A stretch of DNA of 27,743 nt from Clostridia bacterium. Its GTDB lineage: Bacteria; Bacillota; Clostridia; Oscillospirales; Acutalibacteraceae. Location: assembly GCA_024689165.1 (NCBI GenBank), contig JAILDS010000032.1, forward strand, positions 1-27,743, written 5' to 3'. The translations under genes were made by a program, and so were the position numbers. Positions 20,323 to 27,743 of the stretch are shown in pieces. The first letter of the stretch is position 1. Every line of letters begins with the position of its first letter. The notes beneath the pieces were generated by a model. The model was not told the origin of the DNA and did no database searches. It saw nothing but the letters and a program-made list of their open reading frames with translations.

Positions 20323-21240
20323 TTATCTGACTATGTTCTCGCCGTCGAAAACGAAAACTCCGAAGCCGTTGCCCGTGGGCTTGCCCGAGGCGAGCCTGTC
20401 CGCGTATGCGCGGCGGAGAGACGTGTCTGTCGGGAGCTGCTCGGGGGGCAGTTCGGCATATTTGCCGAAGATCCTCCATGCGTCCCCGAAATGATCGCCC
20501 TCTTCCCATGAGACGATCTCGAAATCGCTCATGAATCTGAGTATGTTCGACTTTTCCGGCAGGAACTGCCTGTGCTCCGGGTAAAGCAGCCATGAAGAAC
20601 AGCAGAAAACGAAGGGCTTGTCCGGGAAGTACTGTTTGAAGGCCTTGTAGGCGCGGCGGTAGGAGTCGAGCCTCACGTCGTCGGTCAGCGGCACGCCCGT
20701 CGACGGGATGTGCATATTGACCATGACGTCGCCATTTTTGAGGTGGACGCCGCACTTTGTCGTGAACGGGATGTCGAAGCCGTAGTCGGTCAGATGGAAC
20801 TCGAACCTGCCGTATTTGAACATCCTCATGTCGTAGAAGCCGCCGAACCAGCCGGCAACGAACGTGCCGGCGACCTCTTTGCAGGCAAGGCACTCGAGCA
20901 GCTTGCAGCGAAGGTCGTCCATCGTGTCCCAGAAAACAGCCTCATCCAAACCGGCGGCGCGGTAGTTTTCAAGAAGCTCGCGGGAGGCGTTCATAAGGAG
21001 AACGAAGAGCATGGAATACTCGTTTATCCCGCGCGATCTTGCGAGCTCTTCGGTTTTGTCGAGCACGCCGCGTCTGTCCGGGCAGTCGGTCTTGCCGTAA
21101 GCATCGACGAGAGGGTCGAAGGCGGCGGCAAAGTCCGGCTCCGCGTCGAGCCGTTTTTCGATCGCGGTAAAGGTATCGATCGCCTTTTCGGGGTAACGGT
21201 ACCTTTTCATGAATGACTGTATATATTCGCTGTTATGCAT
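20323..21240 (-). CDS. Acyltransferase-domain protein (NAT_N / GNAT-like C-terminal)
   Basis: A 305-residue protein. The N-terminal half is helical (AIDTFTAIEKRLDA onward). The C-terminal half carries VMVNMHIPSTGVPLTDDVRL, YFPDKPFVFCCSSWLLYP and SNILRFMSDFEI, which match the GNAT-like C-terminal acyltransferase family I know from Firmicutes. The acceptor is unknown. The ATG at 21240 lies 2 nt after the oxidoreductase stop (TAA-AA-ATG), which indicates translational coupling; a longer frame to 21339 runs inside the upstream gene and is not used. It is the last gene of a three-gene operon with a sugar-type isomerase and a Gfo/Idh/MocA oxidoreductase, so it may acylate a sugar or cyclitol made by those enzymes. 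Confidence 0.8.
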   Translation of the reverse strand: MHNSEYIQSFMKRYRYPEKAIDTFTAIEKRLDAEPDFAAAFDPLVDAYGKTDCPDRRGVLDKTEELARSRGINEYSMLFVLLMNASRELLENYRAAGLDEAVFWDTMDDLRCKLLECLACKEVAGTFVAGWFGGFYDMRMFKYGRFEFHLTDYGFDIPFTTKCGVHLKNGDVMVNMHIPSTGVPLTDDVRLDSYRRAYKAFKQYFPDKPFVFCCSSWLLYPEHRQFLPEKSNILRFMSDFEIVSWEEGDHFGDAWRIFGKYAELPPEQLPTDTSLRRAYADRLASGKPTGNGFGVFVFDGENIVR

Positions 21241-21242
21241 TT

Positions 21243-22295
21243 TTACCCCATCATCTCGACCTGACCGGACTTCGCGGAGGCGTATACGGCGTCGAGTATC
21301 TCCATAAGCACGACTCCGTCGCGGGCCGGGGCTATGCACTCCGTCTCGCCGGCTGCGGCGTCGATGAAGTGAGCGATCTCACGGTCGAAGTCGTTTGAAA
21401 AATGGAAGCTTCCGGTGTTGAGAAGATTCACGTTGGCGTTGAGCCCGTCATAGGTGGTGTAAAGCTCGAAATTGTCGAGGTTCAGCCCCGCCTTGTCGCC
21501 GTAGATCTCCATCGAACCGACGTCGTCCTTCCGGTTGAGGTTGAAGCTCGTCTCGACCTGCAGCGTCGCGCCGTTGTCGAACTTTATCATCGCAAGGGCG
21601 AGGTTTTCGACGTCGAAGACAGGTCTTTCTTTCGTGTGCGCCTCCCAGGAAGCCATCCTCAGGTCGAAGCGGGAGCCGAGGCGGTAGTCGGTGATCCCGT
21701 AAACGCTGACCGGCTTCGGGCAGCCCATGACGTAGCGGGCGAGGTCGATTACGTGTACGCCGAGGTCGATGAGAGGGCCGCCGCCGGAGCGGGAGGAGTC
21801 GCCGAACCAGCCGCCGGGGAATCCGCAGCGGCGCAGATACTGGGCCTTGGCGTAGTATATCTCTCCGAGGACGCCGTCCTCAATGAGCTTTTTGGCGGTC
21901 CTGGCGTCGGCACCCTGGCGGCGCACGAAGCCGACCATGAGCAGCTTCCTGTTGTCCTGCGCCGCCTTTTCCATGGTCCTTGCCTCGGCGGCGTTCATAG
22001 CCATCGGCTTTTCGCAGATGACGTTCGCGCCGGCGTTGAGAGCGGCTATGGTGCAGGGCGCGTGCGCGGAGTTCCACGTGCAGACGCTGACGAGCCCGAG
22101 CTCCTCGGCGGCGAGCATCTCCTCGCAGCTTCCGTAAAAATGGGGGATGTCGAATTCCTCCGCGAAGCGTTTCGCCTTTTCAATATCTATATCGCAGCAG
22201 GCGGCGAGCTTTACGTCTTTGCCGCTGTGGATGTAGCCGTGCGCGTGGTTGTGGGCGATCCCGCCGCAGCCGATAATACCTGCAAGAACAGCCAT
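21243..22295 (-). CDS. Gfo/Idh/MocA-family NAD(P)-dependent oxidoreductase
   Basis: A 350-residue dehydrogenase of sugars or cyclitols. The Rossmann start is MAVLAGIIGCGGIAHNHAHG. The family motif CEKPMAMN, with its catalytic-site lysine, is near residue 90-97, and GGGPLIDLGVHVIDLARYVMG (about 170-190) carries the conserved aspartate and histidine of the active site. The substrate is not readable from the sequence. The ATG at 22295 follows GAGGAG and lies 1 nt after the TGA of the upstream isomerase; an in-frame TTG at 22313 is inside that gene. The isomerase/oxidoreductase pairing resembles inositol or uncommon-sugar catabolism. Confidence 0.93.
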   Translation of the reverse strand: MAVLAGIIGCGGIAHNHAHGYIHSGKDVKLAACCDIDIEKAKRFAEEFDIPHFYGSCEEMLAAEELGLVSVCTWNSAHAPCTIAALNAGANVICEKPMAMNAAEARTMEKAAQDNRKLLMVGFVRRQGADARTAKKLIEDGVLGEIYYAKAQYLRRCGFPGGWFGDSSRSGGGPLIDLGVHVIDLARYVMGCPKPVSVYGITDYRLGSRFDLRMASWEAHTKERPVFDVENLALAMIKFDNGATLQVETSFNLNRKDDVGSMEIYGDKAGLNLDNFELYTTYDGLNANVNLLNTGSFHFSNDFDREIAHFIDAAAGETECIAPARDGVVLMEILDAVYASAKSGQVEMMG

Positions 22296-22296
22296 A

Positions 22297-23094
22297 TCAA
22301 TACATCTCCTCAAGTCTTGCTTTGAGATAATCGGCGGCCTTTTTGATGTCGCCGTAACGGTCCGCGCCGCACTCGCGCTCGATGGTCAGGAAGCCGTCGT
22401 AGCCGACCTCCTTCAGGGCCGCGAGATATTCCGGGAAGGGCACTCCGCCCTCGCCCAGAGGCAGCTCCTGATATCCGGTCCCGCTCCTGAACTTGATGCC
22501 GTCCTTGGCGTGGGTGTGGACGATATAGTCCTTGAGGATGTGCACCGCCTCTACGGGGTCCTGCCCGGCTACCATGACGAAGTTCGCCGGGTCGAGGTTG
22601 ACCTTCGCGCTCTTCGTGTCGGCGCAGTCGAGCATCGCCTTGAGGTTTTTCGCCATTTCGGGGCCGGTCTCCGTTGCGAAGACAACGCCGATCTCGTCGC
22701 CGTATTTGCCGAGGGTCTCGATGGATTTGACCATGTTCGCGTACTCGGCGGAGTTGACGTTGTCCGGGACGTGGCCGATGTGCGTGGTGATGATGTTCGT
22801 TCCGAGGTCCTTAGCGAGGTCCATCATCCACATGGTGCGCTGAAGGCCCATCGGGTTGATTTCCGGCGCGTCGAACTCAAGCCCGAAATCCGCGCACAGC
22901 GCGGAGAAAACGAGCCCTTTGCCGGTGACGAGGCTGAGCAGATCCTTCCTGTCCTGGGTGGACAGCCTTTCGGGGCAGAGCTCGCCGCCCGTGACGTAGG
23001 GCTGCAGCCCCTTTGCGCCAACGCTGACGGCAAGGTCGACTGCTTCTTTGAACGGTACGCCGAAGGAATTCGGTATAACGCCTATTTTCATCAT
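22297..23094 (-). CDS. Sugar phosphate isomerase/epimerase (xylose-isomerase-like TIM barrel)
   Basis: A 265-residue AP-endonuclease-2/xylose-isomerase-like TIM barrel. Metal-ligand elements occur in the expected order: TTHIGHVP (about 106-113), ATETGPE (about 140-146), NLDPANF (about 166-172), VHTHAKDG (about 192-199) and LTIERECG (about 240-247). Members isomerise or epimerise keto-sugars, inosose or related compounds. A double Met opens the frame (23094 and 23091); GAAAGGA lies about 11 nt upstream. First gene of the operon with the oxidoreductase and acyltransferase, driven by the promoter at 23148-23176. Confidence 0.92.
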   Translation of the reverse strand: MMKIGVIPNSFGVPFKEAVDLAVSVGAKGLQPYVTGGELCPERLSTQDRKDLLSLVTGKGLVFSALCADFGLEFDAPEINPMGLQRTMWMMDLAKDLGTNIITTHIGHVPDNVNSAEYANMVKSIETLGKYGDEIGVVFATETGPEMAKNLKAMLDCADTKSAKVNLDPANFVMVAGQDPVEAVHILKDYIVHTHAKDGIKFRSGTGYQELPLGEGGVPFPEYLAALKEVGYDGFLTIERECGADRYGDIKKAADYLKARLEEMY

Positions 23095-23147
23095 ACGATC
23101 AGGTATCCTTTCTGTCTCGGCACGATAAAGAGCCTTATTTCTCCGAA

Positions 23148-23176
23148 ATCATAACAAAAACGCAGACGGAAATCAA
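23148..23176 (-). promoter_or_regulatory. Promoter of the isomerase-oxidoreductase-acyltransferase operon
   Basis: On the minus strand TTGATT (23171-23176), a 17-bp spacer and TATGAT (23148-23153), about 54 bp before the first ATG. Confidence 0.72.
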
Positions 23177-23286
23177 TACAAAAAAAATTCATAATGTATT
23201 CATACAAAATAGTTTTTCTCTTAATATTTTGATTTTAATATGTTTCAAAAACCCGCATGTGCGGTATTGCCTGCCAAGGGGGAGTT

Positions 23287-24939
23287 ATGTTACCCGAAGT
23301 CAAAGATTACAATTGCTGCGAATACCTTCAGCGCTGTACTTCTATATATCCCGACGTCTGGATGATGCAGCATTTCGGCGTCAGATACCGCAAAAGCCGC
23401 ATGTTTGCCGACATCGCCGCTCTCGCCGCATATTTTTCCAAGGAGCTCGGGCTCAAAAAGGGCGACGTCTACACGGTGTTCATGCCCACCACGGTCCAGG
23501 GAATCCTTGCGTTCTACGCGCTCAACTCCATCGGCGTCATCGGCAACTTCGTGCACCCGCTGATGAGCACTGAGTTCCTGAAGGAGACCCTTGAGGACGT
23601 CGGCGCCAAGGGCGTCATGGTGCTCGACATTCTCGCGAAGGATCACGTGAAGACCATCAACGACTCAGGTCTGCCGTGCATCGTCTGCCGTTCGAGCGAC
23701 TATTCTGCGGGTCTCAAGGGCTTCGGGACGAAGGTCGGTGAGAACATCGCTCACGCCGTGTTCCCGAAATTCAAGCGCGCGACCTATTATTCCGACGCGA
23801 TCTCCATGCACGCCTCCTGCCCGGTGCTGCACGGCAACGGCGGCGACACGGCGGTATACCTCAACGGCGGCGGGACGACCGGCAAGAGCAAGACGATCAA
23901 GCTCACCGGCACCGCGATAAACGAGCTCGTTCAGCGAGTCAGCGACCTCGATGAGATACACGCCCCCGGCGAGGAGGCTGAGGTCATAGTCCTGCCCATG
24001 TTCCACTGCTTCGGTCTGTGCGTCGCCATCCACATGGCCCTTTGCAACAGCGCCAGGATAATCCCCATGATGCAGTTCGACGCGAAGCTGTTCACAAAGC
24101 TCATGCGCAAGAACCGCGTTGTCGGCTTCGGCGGCATCCCGCTGATGTTCGACAAGCTCATGCGCGACAAGCACTTCGACGGGCCTTGGCTGAAGAACAT
24201 ACGGCTCATGTTCTGCGGCGGCGACGACGTCACGACGGCTTTCCTCGACGAGTTCAACTCCTATTTTGAAAAGTGGGGCGCGGTCGGCCGGCTCAGGCAG
24301 GGCTACGGGCTGACCGAGATAGGTTCCGTCTGCTGCACCAACTCTAACACCGATTACAGAGAGGGCTCTATCGGTAAGGCTTTGAGGGGCGTCAACGTCA
24401 GGATATGCGACGATGAGCACAACGAGCTCCCGGACGGCGAGATCGGCGAGATCTGTGTTTCCGGCCCGACTATCATGTCCGGCTACTACACCAAGGACGG
24501 ACCCGAGGATCTGGGGCTTTATACCGATCCCGACGGCGTGAAGTGGGTCCAGTCCGGCGACCTCGGCTACCGCGACGCGGACGGGTACTTCTTCTTCACC
24601 GGTCGGAAAAAAAGAGTCATAATAATAGCCGGGTACAACGTTTACCCGACCGATATAGAGAAGAAGCTCACAGAGCTTGACTTTATAAAGGAATCCTGCG
24701 CGGTGCAGGGCTGGCAGAACGGCAGGAGCATCGTAAGGCTTTACTGCTCGCTCAAAAAGCCCGGCGACCCTGAGGAGTACAGGGAGATTATCCGCAGCAC
24801 ACTTGATGAGAGCTTTTCCAAATTCTACGTCCCCAGAGATATAGTGTTCCTCAAGGAGCTTCCGCAGACACCGCTCATGAAGGTCGATTTCATGAAACTG
24901 ACCCAGCAGAAGCCGACTGACGGCGTATATATGGGATAA
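23287..24939 (+). CDS. AMP-forming acyl-CoA synthetase/ligase
   Basis: A 550-residue member of the ANL (adenylate-forming) superfamily that activates a carboxylic acid with ATP and transfers it to CoA. The phosphate-loop motif is NGGGTTGKSKT (193-203), the A5 motif is QGYGLTEIG (338-346), and the hinge is SGDLGYRDADGYFFFTGRKK with GYNVYPTDIE. The C-terminal catalytic lysine lies in LPQTPLMKVDF. The acid is unknown. I chose the ATG at 23287, after AAGGGGGAG with short spacing; an ATG at 23257 has no ribosome site. It precedes the 2-oxoacid oxidoreductase genes but is separated by a terminator and promoter, so a pathway link is only suggestive. Confidence 0.9.
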   Translation: MLPEVKDYNCCEYLQRCTSIYPDVWMMQHFGVRYRKSRMFADIAALAAYFSKELGLKKGDVYTVFMPTTVQGILAFYALNSIGVIGNFVHPLMSTEFLKETLEDVGAKGVMVLDILAKDHVKTINDSGLPCIVCRSSDYSAGLKGFGTKVGENIAHAVFPKFKRATYYSDAISMHASCPVLHGNGGDTAVYLNGGGTTGKSKTIKLTGTAINELVQRVSDLDEIHAPGEEAEVIVLPMFHCFGLCVAIHMALCNSARIIPMMQFDAKLFTKLMRKNRVVGFGGIPLMFDKLMRDKHFDGPWLKNIRLMFCGGDDVTTAFLDEFNSYFEKWGAVGRLRQGYGLTEIGSVCCTNSNTDYREGSIGKALRGVNVRICDDEHNELPDGEIGEICVSGPTIMSGYYTKDGPEDLGLYTDPDGVKWVQSGDLGYRDADGYFFFTGRKKRVIIIAGYNVYPTDIEKKLTELDFIKESCAVQGWQNGRSIVRLYCSLKKPGDPEEYREIIRSTLDESFSKFYVPRDIVFLKELPQTPLMKVDFMKLTQQKPTDGVYMG

Positions 24940-24955
24940 ACAATGTTTGTTAAAC

Positions 24956-24996
24956 AAAACTTGACACAAATTTGTCTTTTTTGTGTCAAGTTTTTG
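24956..24996 (+). terminator. Terminator of the acyl-CoA ligase gene
   Basis: A perfect 15-bp stem (AAAACTTGACACAAA / TTTGTGTCAAGTTTT) with a 9-nt loop is followed by TTG; the run of five T at 24991-24995 is partly within the stem. Confidence 0.8.
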
Positions 24997-25025
24997 TTGA
25001 TTTATTGTTCTGCTTGTGCTATCAT
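24997..25025 (+). promoter_or_regulatory. Promoter of the 2-oxoacid oxidoreductase operon
   Basis: TTGATT (24997-25002), a 17-bp spacer and TATCAT (25020-25025). The leader to the first ATG is about 75 nt and I see no riboswitch in it. Confidence 0.68.
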
Positions 25026-25107
25026 GCCTTTGTGTTCGCGGGAAACGTTTTCTGAAGGCGTTTTTCGTTACAACTGATTTCCGGACTCTTTCAATGGAGA
25101 TGATACA

Positions 25108-25326
25108 ATGGTTGAAATTAACCCGATCCTCTGCAAGAGCTGCGGCTACTGCGTCCGCTTCTGCCCTAAGCAGGTCCTGTCTATCGGAAAAACCAGAAAC
25201 AAAAGAGGTTTCTTTTACCCTGAATTGAGCGATCCCGACAACTGCATAAGCTGCGCCGTCTGCGCGACCGTTTGTCCCGAGGGCGCGATAGAGCTCCCTG
25301 GGAAAGGAGGGGAGAACGATGGGTGA
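25108..25326 (+). CDS. 2-oxoacid:ferredoxin oxidoreductase, ferredoxin-like delta subunit
   Basis: A 72-residue 2[4Fe-4S] protein with CKSCGYCVRFCP (9-20) and CISCAVCATVCP (46-57). It passes electrons from the thiamine site of the complex to free ferredoxin. The ATG follows GGAG. Its stop overlaps the start of the alpha subunit by 8 bp (ATGGGTGA), so the subunits are translationally coupled. The order delta-alpha-beta-gamma is typical of KorDABC/VorDABC-type complexes. Confidence 0.95.
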   Translation: MVEINPILCKSCGYCVRFCPKQVLSIGKTRNKRGFFYPELSDPDNCISCAVCATVCPEGAIELPGKGGENDG

Positions 25327-26389
25327 AAAGCGTTTCATGAAAGGCAACGAGGCTATCGCAGAGGCCGCTGTCCGCGCCGGCTGCCGCTTCTTTGCCGGTT
25401 ACCCCATCACGCCCCAGAATGAGATACCCGAGTATCTTTCATGGCGTCTGCCCGAGGTCGGCGGCGTGTTCGTACAGGGCGAGAGCGAGATCTCGTCCGT
25501 CAATATGGTCTACGGCGCCGCTGCCATGGGCACGCGCGCGATGACCAGCTCCTCCGGTCCCGGCATCAGCCTTAAGGCGGAGGGCATCAGCTACCTTGCC
25601 GCCGCGATGCTGCCCGCTGTCATAGTCAACATCAGCCGCGGAGGTCCCGGTCTGGGTTCCATACAGCCCGCTCAGTCAGACTATCTTCAGGCTACCAAAG
25701 CCCTCGGCCACGGCGGTTTCCACGCGATGGTCTTCGCTCCGTATTCCGCTCAGGAGGCGGTCGACGTGCTCTATGAGGCGTGGGATTACGCCGAGCGCGA
25801 CAGAAACCCCGTCTTCGTGCTTATGGACGGCTGTCTGGGCAACATCATGGAGGAGGTCGAGCTCCCGCCCATGAAGGAGCTTGACGAGCCGCCTGAGTGG
25901 AGCCTTTCGCGCCGCAACGGCCGCGACTGGCAGGGCAATATCACGCCGATTTATACTGAGCCCATACTCGAGGGCCTCAACGCCATGGCGGGCGAGATGT
26001 ACAAGTCCTGGGAGGACGACGTCAAGGTCGAGGAATACATGCTCGACGACGCGGAGTACGTTATCGTGGCCTACGGTATCGCGGCCCGCGTTTCGAAGGA
26101 AGCTGTCGATACCCTGCGTGCGAGGGGAGTCAAGATCGGGCTTCTCAGACCGATAACTCTCTTCCCGTTCCCGAAGAGCAATCTCAGAAACCTTGATTAT
26201 TCCCGCGTCAAGGGAATAATCGACATCGAAATGACCTTGCCCGCGCAGATGCGCGAGGATATCGAGCTCCAGGTCATGGAACGCTGCCCGGTATACGAGT
26301 ACGGGCGCTCCGGCGGAGTGCTCCTCGACGACGACGGCGTGCTCGAGGCAATTGAGGGCTTTATCGAAGGAGGCGAGAACAATGGCTGA
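25319..26389 (+). CDS. vorB: 2-oxoacid:ferredoxin oxidoreductase alpha subunit (VorB/KorA type)
   Basis: A 356-residue catalytic subunit that oxidatively decarboxylates a 2-oxoacid to an acyl-CoA. The opening MKGNEAIAEAAVRAGCRFF and the YPITPQNEIPEYL motif are family-typical, as is the SSGPGISLKAEGI stretch. The C-terminal transketolase-like domain contains VIVAYGIAARVSKEAV and LLRPITLFPFP. The branched-chain (Vor) label follows how similar Firmicute proteins are usually named; 2-oxoglutarate or aromatic oxoacids cannot be excluded. It overlaps both the delta and beta subunit genes by 8 bp. Confidence 0.92.
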   Translation: MGEKRFMKGNEAIAEAAVRAGCRFFAGYPITPQNEIPEYLSWRLPEVGGVFVQGESEISSVNMVYGAAAMGTRAMTSSSGPGISLKAEGISYLAAAMLPAVIVNISRGGPGLGSIQPAQSDYLQATKALGHGGFHAMVFAPYSAQEAVDVLYEAWDYAERDRNPVFVLMDGCLGNIMEEVELPPMKELDEPPEWSLSRRNGRDWQGNITPIYTEPILEGLNAMAGEMYKSWEDDVKVEEYMLDDAEYVIVAYGIAARVSKEAVDTLRARGVKIGLLRPITLFPFPKSNLRNLDYSRVKGIIDIEMTLPAQMREDIELQVMERCPVYEYGRSGGVLLDDDGVLEAIEGFIEGGENNG

Positions 26390-27128
26390 GTACAAGAGAT
26401 CGAACCTTATCGCCGACGCTCCCTCGGGTTATTGCCCTGGCTGCCTGCATTCCCTCGCCACAAGGCTTGTTTCGGACGTCATCTGCGAGCTCGGGCAGGA
26501 GGACAACTCCATAAACGTCATTTCCGTCGGCTGCTCCGCGCTCAACCTCCTTTACTGGAAGGGCGACTTTCTCGGCGTGGCGCACGGCAGAGCTCCCGCG
26601 AGCGCGACCGGCATCAAACGCACCAATCCAGAAAGACTCGTGTTCACCTACCAGGGCGACGGCGACCTCGCGGCGATCGGACTCGCGGAGATAGTCTCCG
26701 CCGCCAACAGGGGCGAGAATTTCACGGTCATCTTCGCCAACAACCAGACCTACGGCATGACAGGCGGCCAGCTGGCGCCGACGACGCTCATCGGCCAGAA
26801 GACGACCACCACCGTTTACGGCAGGGATCCCGCCGTCGCGGGCTACCCGATGCGTATGTGCGAGCTGCTCAACACGCTTGAGGCGCCGCAGTATATCGCC
26901 AGGTTCGCCCTGAATTCCCCCAAGGGGATAAACCAGGCGAGAGCGGGAATTAAAAAGGCTTTCGAGTACCAGCTCGCGGGCAAGGGCTTCACGTTCATCG
27001 AGCTGCTGACGAACTGCCCGACCAACTGGAAGATGTCGCCGCTCGACACGCTCGAATACATGAACGAGAACACGATACCCTATTTCAAGCCCGGCGTTTA
27101 CCGCGACAAGGAGGCTGAAGTCAAATGA
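26382..27128 (+). CDS. 2-oxoacid:ferredoxin oxidoreductase beta subunit (thiamine diphosphate-binding)
   Basis: A 248-residue subunit that binds thiamine diphosphate and magnesium through YQGDGDLAAIGLAE (90-103) and the asparagines of FANNQTYGMTGGQ (118-130). YCPGC (17-21) is a conserved N-terminal CxxC. Together with alpha it forms the active site. The ATG at 26382 follows GGAGG and overlaps the alpha stop by 8 bp; a frame starting at 26352 is rejected because it lacks a ribosome site. The gamma gene starts in its stop (ATGA). Confidence 0.94.
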   Translation: MAEYKRSNLIADAPSGYCPGCLHSLATRLVSDVICELGQEDNSINVISVGCSALNLLYWKGDFLGVAHGRAPASATGIKRTNPERLVFTYQGDGDLAAIGLAEIVSAANRGENFTVIFANNQTYGMTGGQLAPTTLIGQKTTTTVYGRDPAVAGYPMRMCELLNTLEAPQYIARFALNSPKGINQARAGIKKAFEYQLAGKGFTFIELLTNCPTNWKMSPLDTLEYMNENTIPYFKPGVYRDKEAEVK

Positions 27129-27664
27129 AAAAATCGTTTGTGTTTTCCGGCTCCGGCGGCCAGGGAATCATGAGCGCGGGCATCACGCTCGCCAACACTG
27201 CTATCGAAATGGGCCTGCACGCGACGTATCTGCCCGAGTACGGCCCCGAGCAGCGCGGAGGCAGCGCGAAATGCACCGTAGTCGTTGACGACGGGGCTGT
27301 CGTTTCGCCCCTGCCGAAGCAGTGCGATACGCTCATCTGCATGAACGAGCTCGCCTACGCCAAGTTCATCGGCGACCTGAAGCCCGGCGGGATGCTCGTC
27401 GCCAACGCGAACAGGATAGCGAACCCATACGAGAGGAGCGACATAAAGGTCATCGCCGTTCCGGTCGACGACGTCGCGCTCGCTCTCGGCGACCCCAGGA
27501 CCGCGAACATCATCCTTCTGGGAATACTCGCGGGAGCGACCGGAGTCATTTCCAGGATGTTCCTTGCCGAAGCGCTCAAGCGCAAGTTCGGCAAAAAGCT
27601 CGCCGTGCTGGAGATGAATATCAAAGCTCTTGACAAGGGCATAGAGCTTGCTGAGGATAAATGA
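27125..27664 (+). CDS. 2-oxoacid:ferredoxin oxidoreductase gamma subunit
   Basis: A 179-residue gamma subunit, recognised by the N-terminal FSGSGGQGIMSAGITLA (7-23) and by YLPEYGPEQRGGSAKCTVV. It likely helps bind coenzyme A and holds the complex together. The ATGA overlap with the beta gene implies coupled, stoichiometric synthesis. It completes a four-subunit enzyme whose electron acceptor could be the ferredoxin encoded at 5226-5396. Confidence 0.94.
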   Translation: MKKSFVFSGSGGQGIMSAGITLANTAIEMGLHATYLPEYGPEQRGGSAKCTVVVDDGAVVSPLPKQCDTLICMNELAYAKFIGDLKPGGMLVANANRIANPYERSDIKVIAVPVDDVALALGDPRTANIILLGILAGATGVISRMFLAEALKRKFGKKLAVLEMNIKALDKGIELAEDK

Positions 27665-27680
27665 GAGAGGAGAAAAGAAA

Positions 27681-27743
27681 ATGGCAAAAATAGGGATCGG
27701 CTCATGGGCCGGCAAGATCAGTCTGCGTATGGCGCGCGGTGAG
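27681..27743 (+). CDS. Start of an unidentified gene cut by the window edge
   Basis: Only 21 residues are visible (MAKIGIGSWAGKISLRMARG then E). AGGAG lies about 7 nt before the ATG, 16 bp after the gamma subunit, so it is probably in the same operon. The IGIGSWA opening is reminiscent of TIM-barrel sugar isomerases, but this is too short to assign. Confidence 0.55.
   Translation, partial: MAKIGIGSWAGKISLRMARGE

Noticed and set aside
19730..20893. A 387-codon minus-strand frame spanning the Fur-type regulator and part of the acyltransferase
   Set aside because: It crosses two real genes in different frames and a terminator, and contains Arg-rich low-quality sequence without any domain.
23665..25347. 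A 560-codon open frame on the minus strand opposite the acyl-CoA ligase and ferredoxin genes
   Set aside because: It is the antisense shadow of high-GC coding sequence, runs through a terminator and a promoter, has no ribosome site and shows no family motif, while the plus strand encodes a clear ligase.

Overview
The window (about 58% GC by eye) looks like the chromosome of an anaerobic Clostridia-type Firmicute, probably an uncultured gut member of the Oscillospirales or a neighbouring order. This is inferred from strong AGGAGG ribosome sites, sigma-A style -35/-10 boxes, 2[4Fe-4S] ferredoxins, a ferredoxin-dependent 2-oxoacid oxidoreductase, secreted proteins with dockerin-like calcium repeats, and a multi-hairpin repeat beside a tRNA of a kind I recall from gut Firmicutes. 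I see no phage, IS element or CRISPR array.

Layout, left to right. 1-1519 (minus): a DtxR/MntR-type regulator with a DtxR-like operator on its own promoter, next to a CDF-family metal exporter with Mn-type site residues. 1575-2569 (minus): four unannotated tandem genes for 39-57 residue amphipathic, anionic peptides, each with its own ribosome site, in two transcription units whose promoters share a motif and spacing. 2625-5396 (minus): a BNR sialidase without a signal peptide, a DUF1846 protein and a ferredoxin. 5505-5882: tRNA-Ala(GGC), its terminator and a cluster of hairpins. 5916-8551 (minus): a fifth peptide gene of the same type heads an apparent operon with rpiB, a RecQ-like protein that has lost both ATPase motifs, and a two-TM protein. 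8651-15567 (plus): a secreted phosphoesterase, a four-gene operon of dockerin-repeat and related proteins sharing a ~190-residue domain I do not recognise, and a second, cytosolic phosphoesterase. 15601-18511 (minus): mtaB and a secreted GxGYxYP protein. 18626-20221: a zinc-type binding lipoprotein divergent from a Fur/Zur regulator, with two matching palindromes between them. 20323-23094 (minus): a TIM-barrel isomerase, a Gfo/Idh/MocA oxidoreductase and a GNAT-like acyltransferase, tightly coupled. 23287-24939 (plus): an AMP-forming acyl-CoA ligase. 25108-27664 (plus): a complete four-subunit 2-oxoacid:ferredoxin oxidoreductase, then a gene cut by the window edge.

The most promising unexplained system is the small-peptide family. 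Five stand-alone peptides (1667-2504 and 8372-8551) share a ~20-residue amphipathic helix rich in I, L, F, K and D. Similar helices end at least two of the secreted proteins in 8716-14524. In size, charge and tandem arrangement they resemble the beta-type phenol-soluble modulins of staphylococci, but I see no real homology and their function is unknown.
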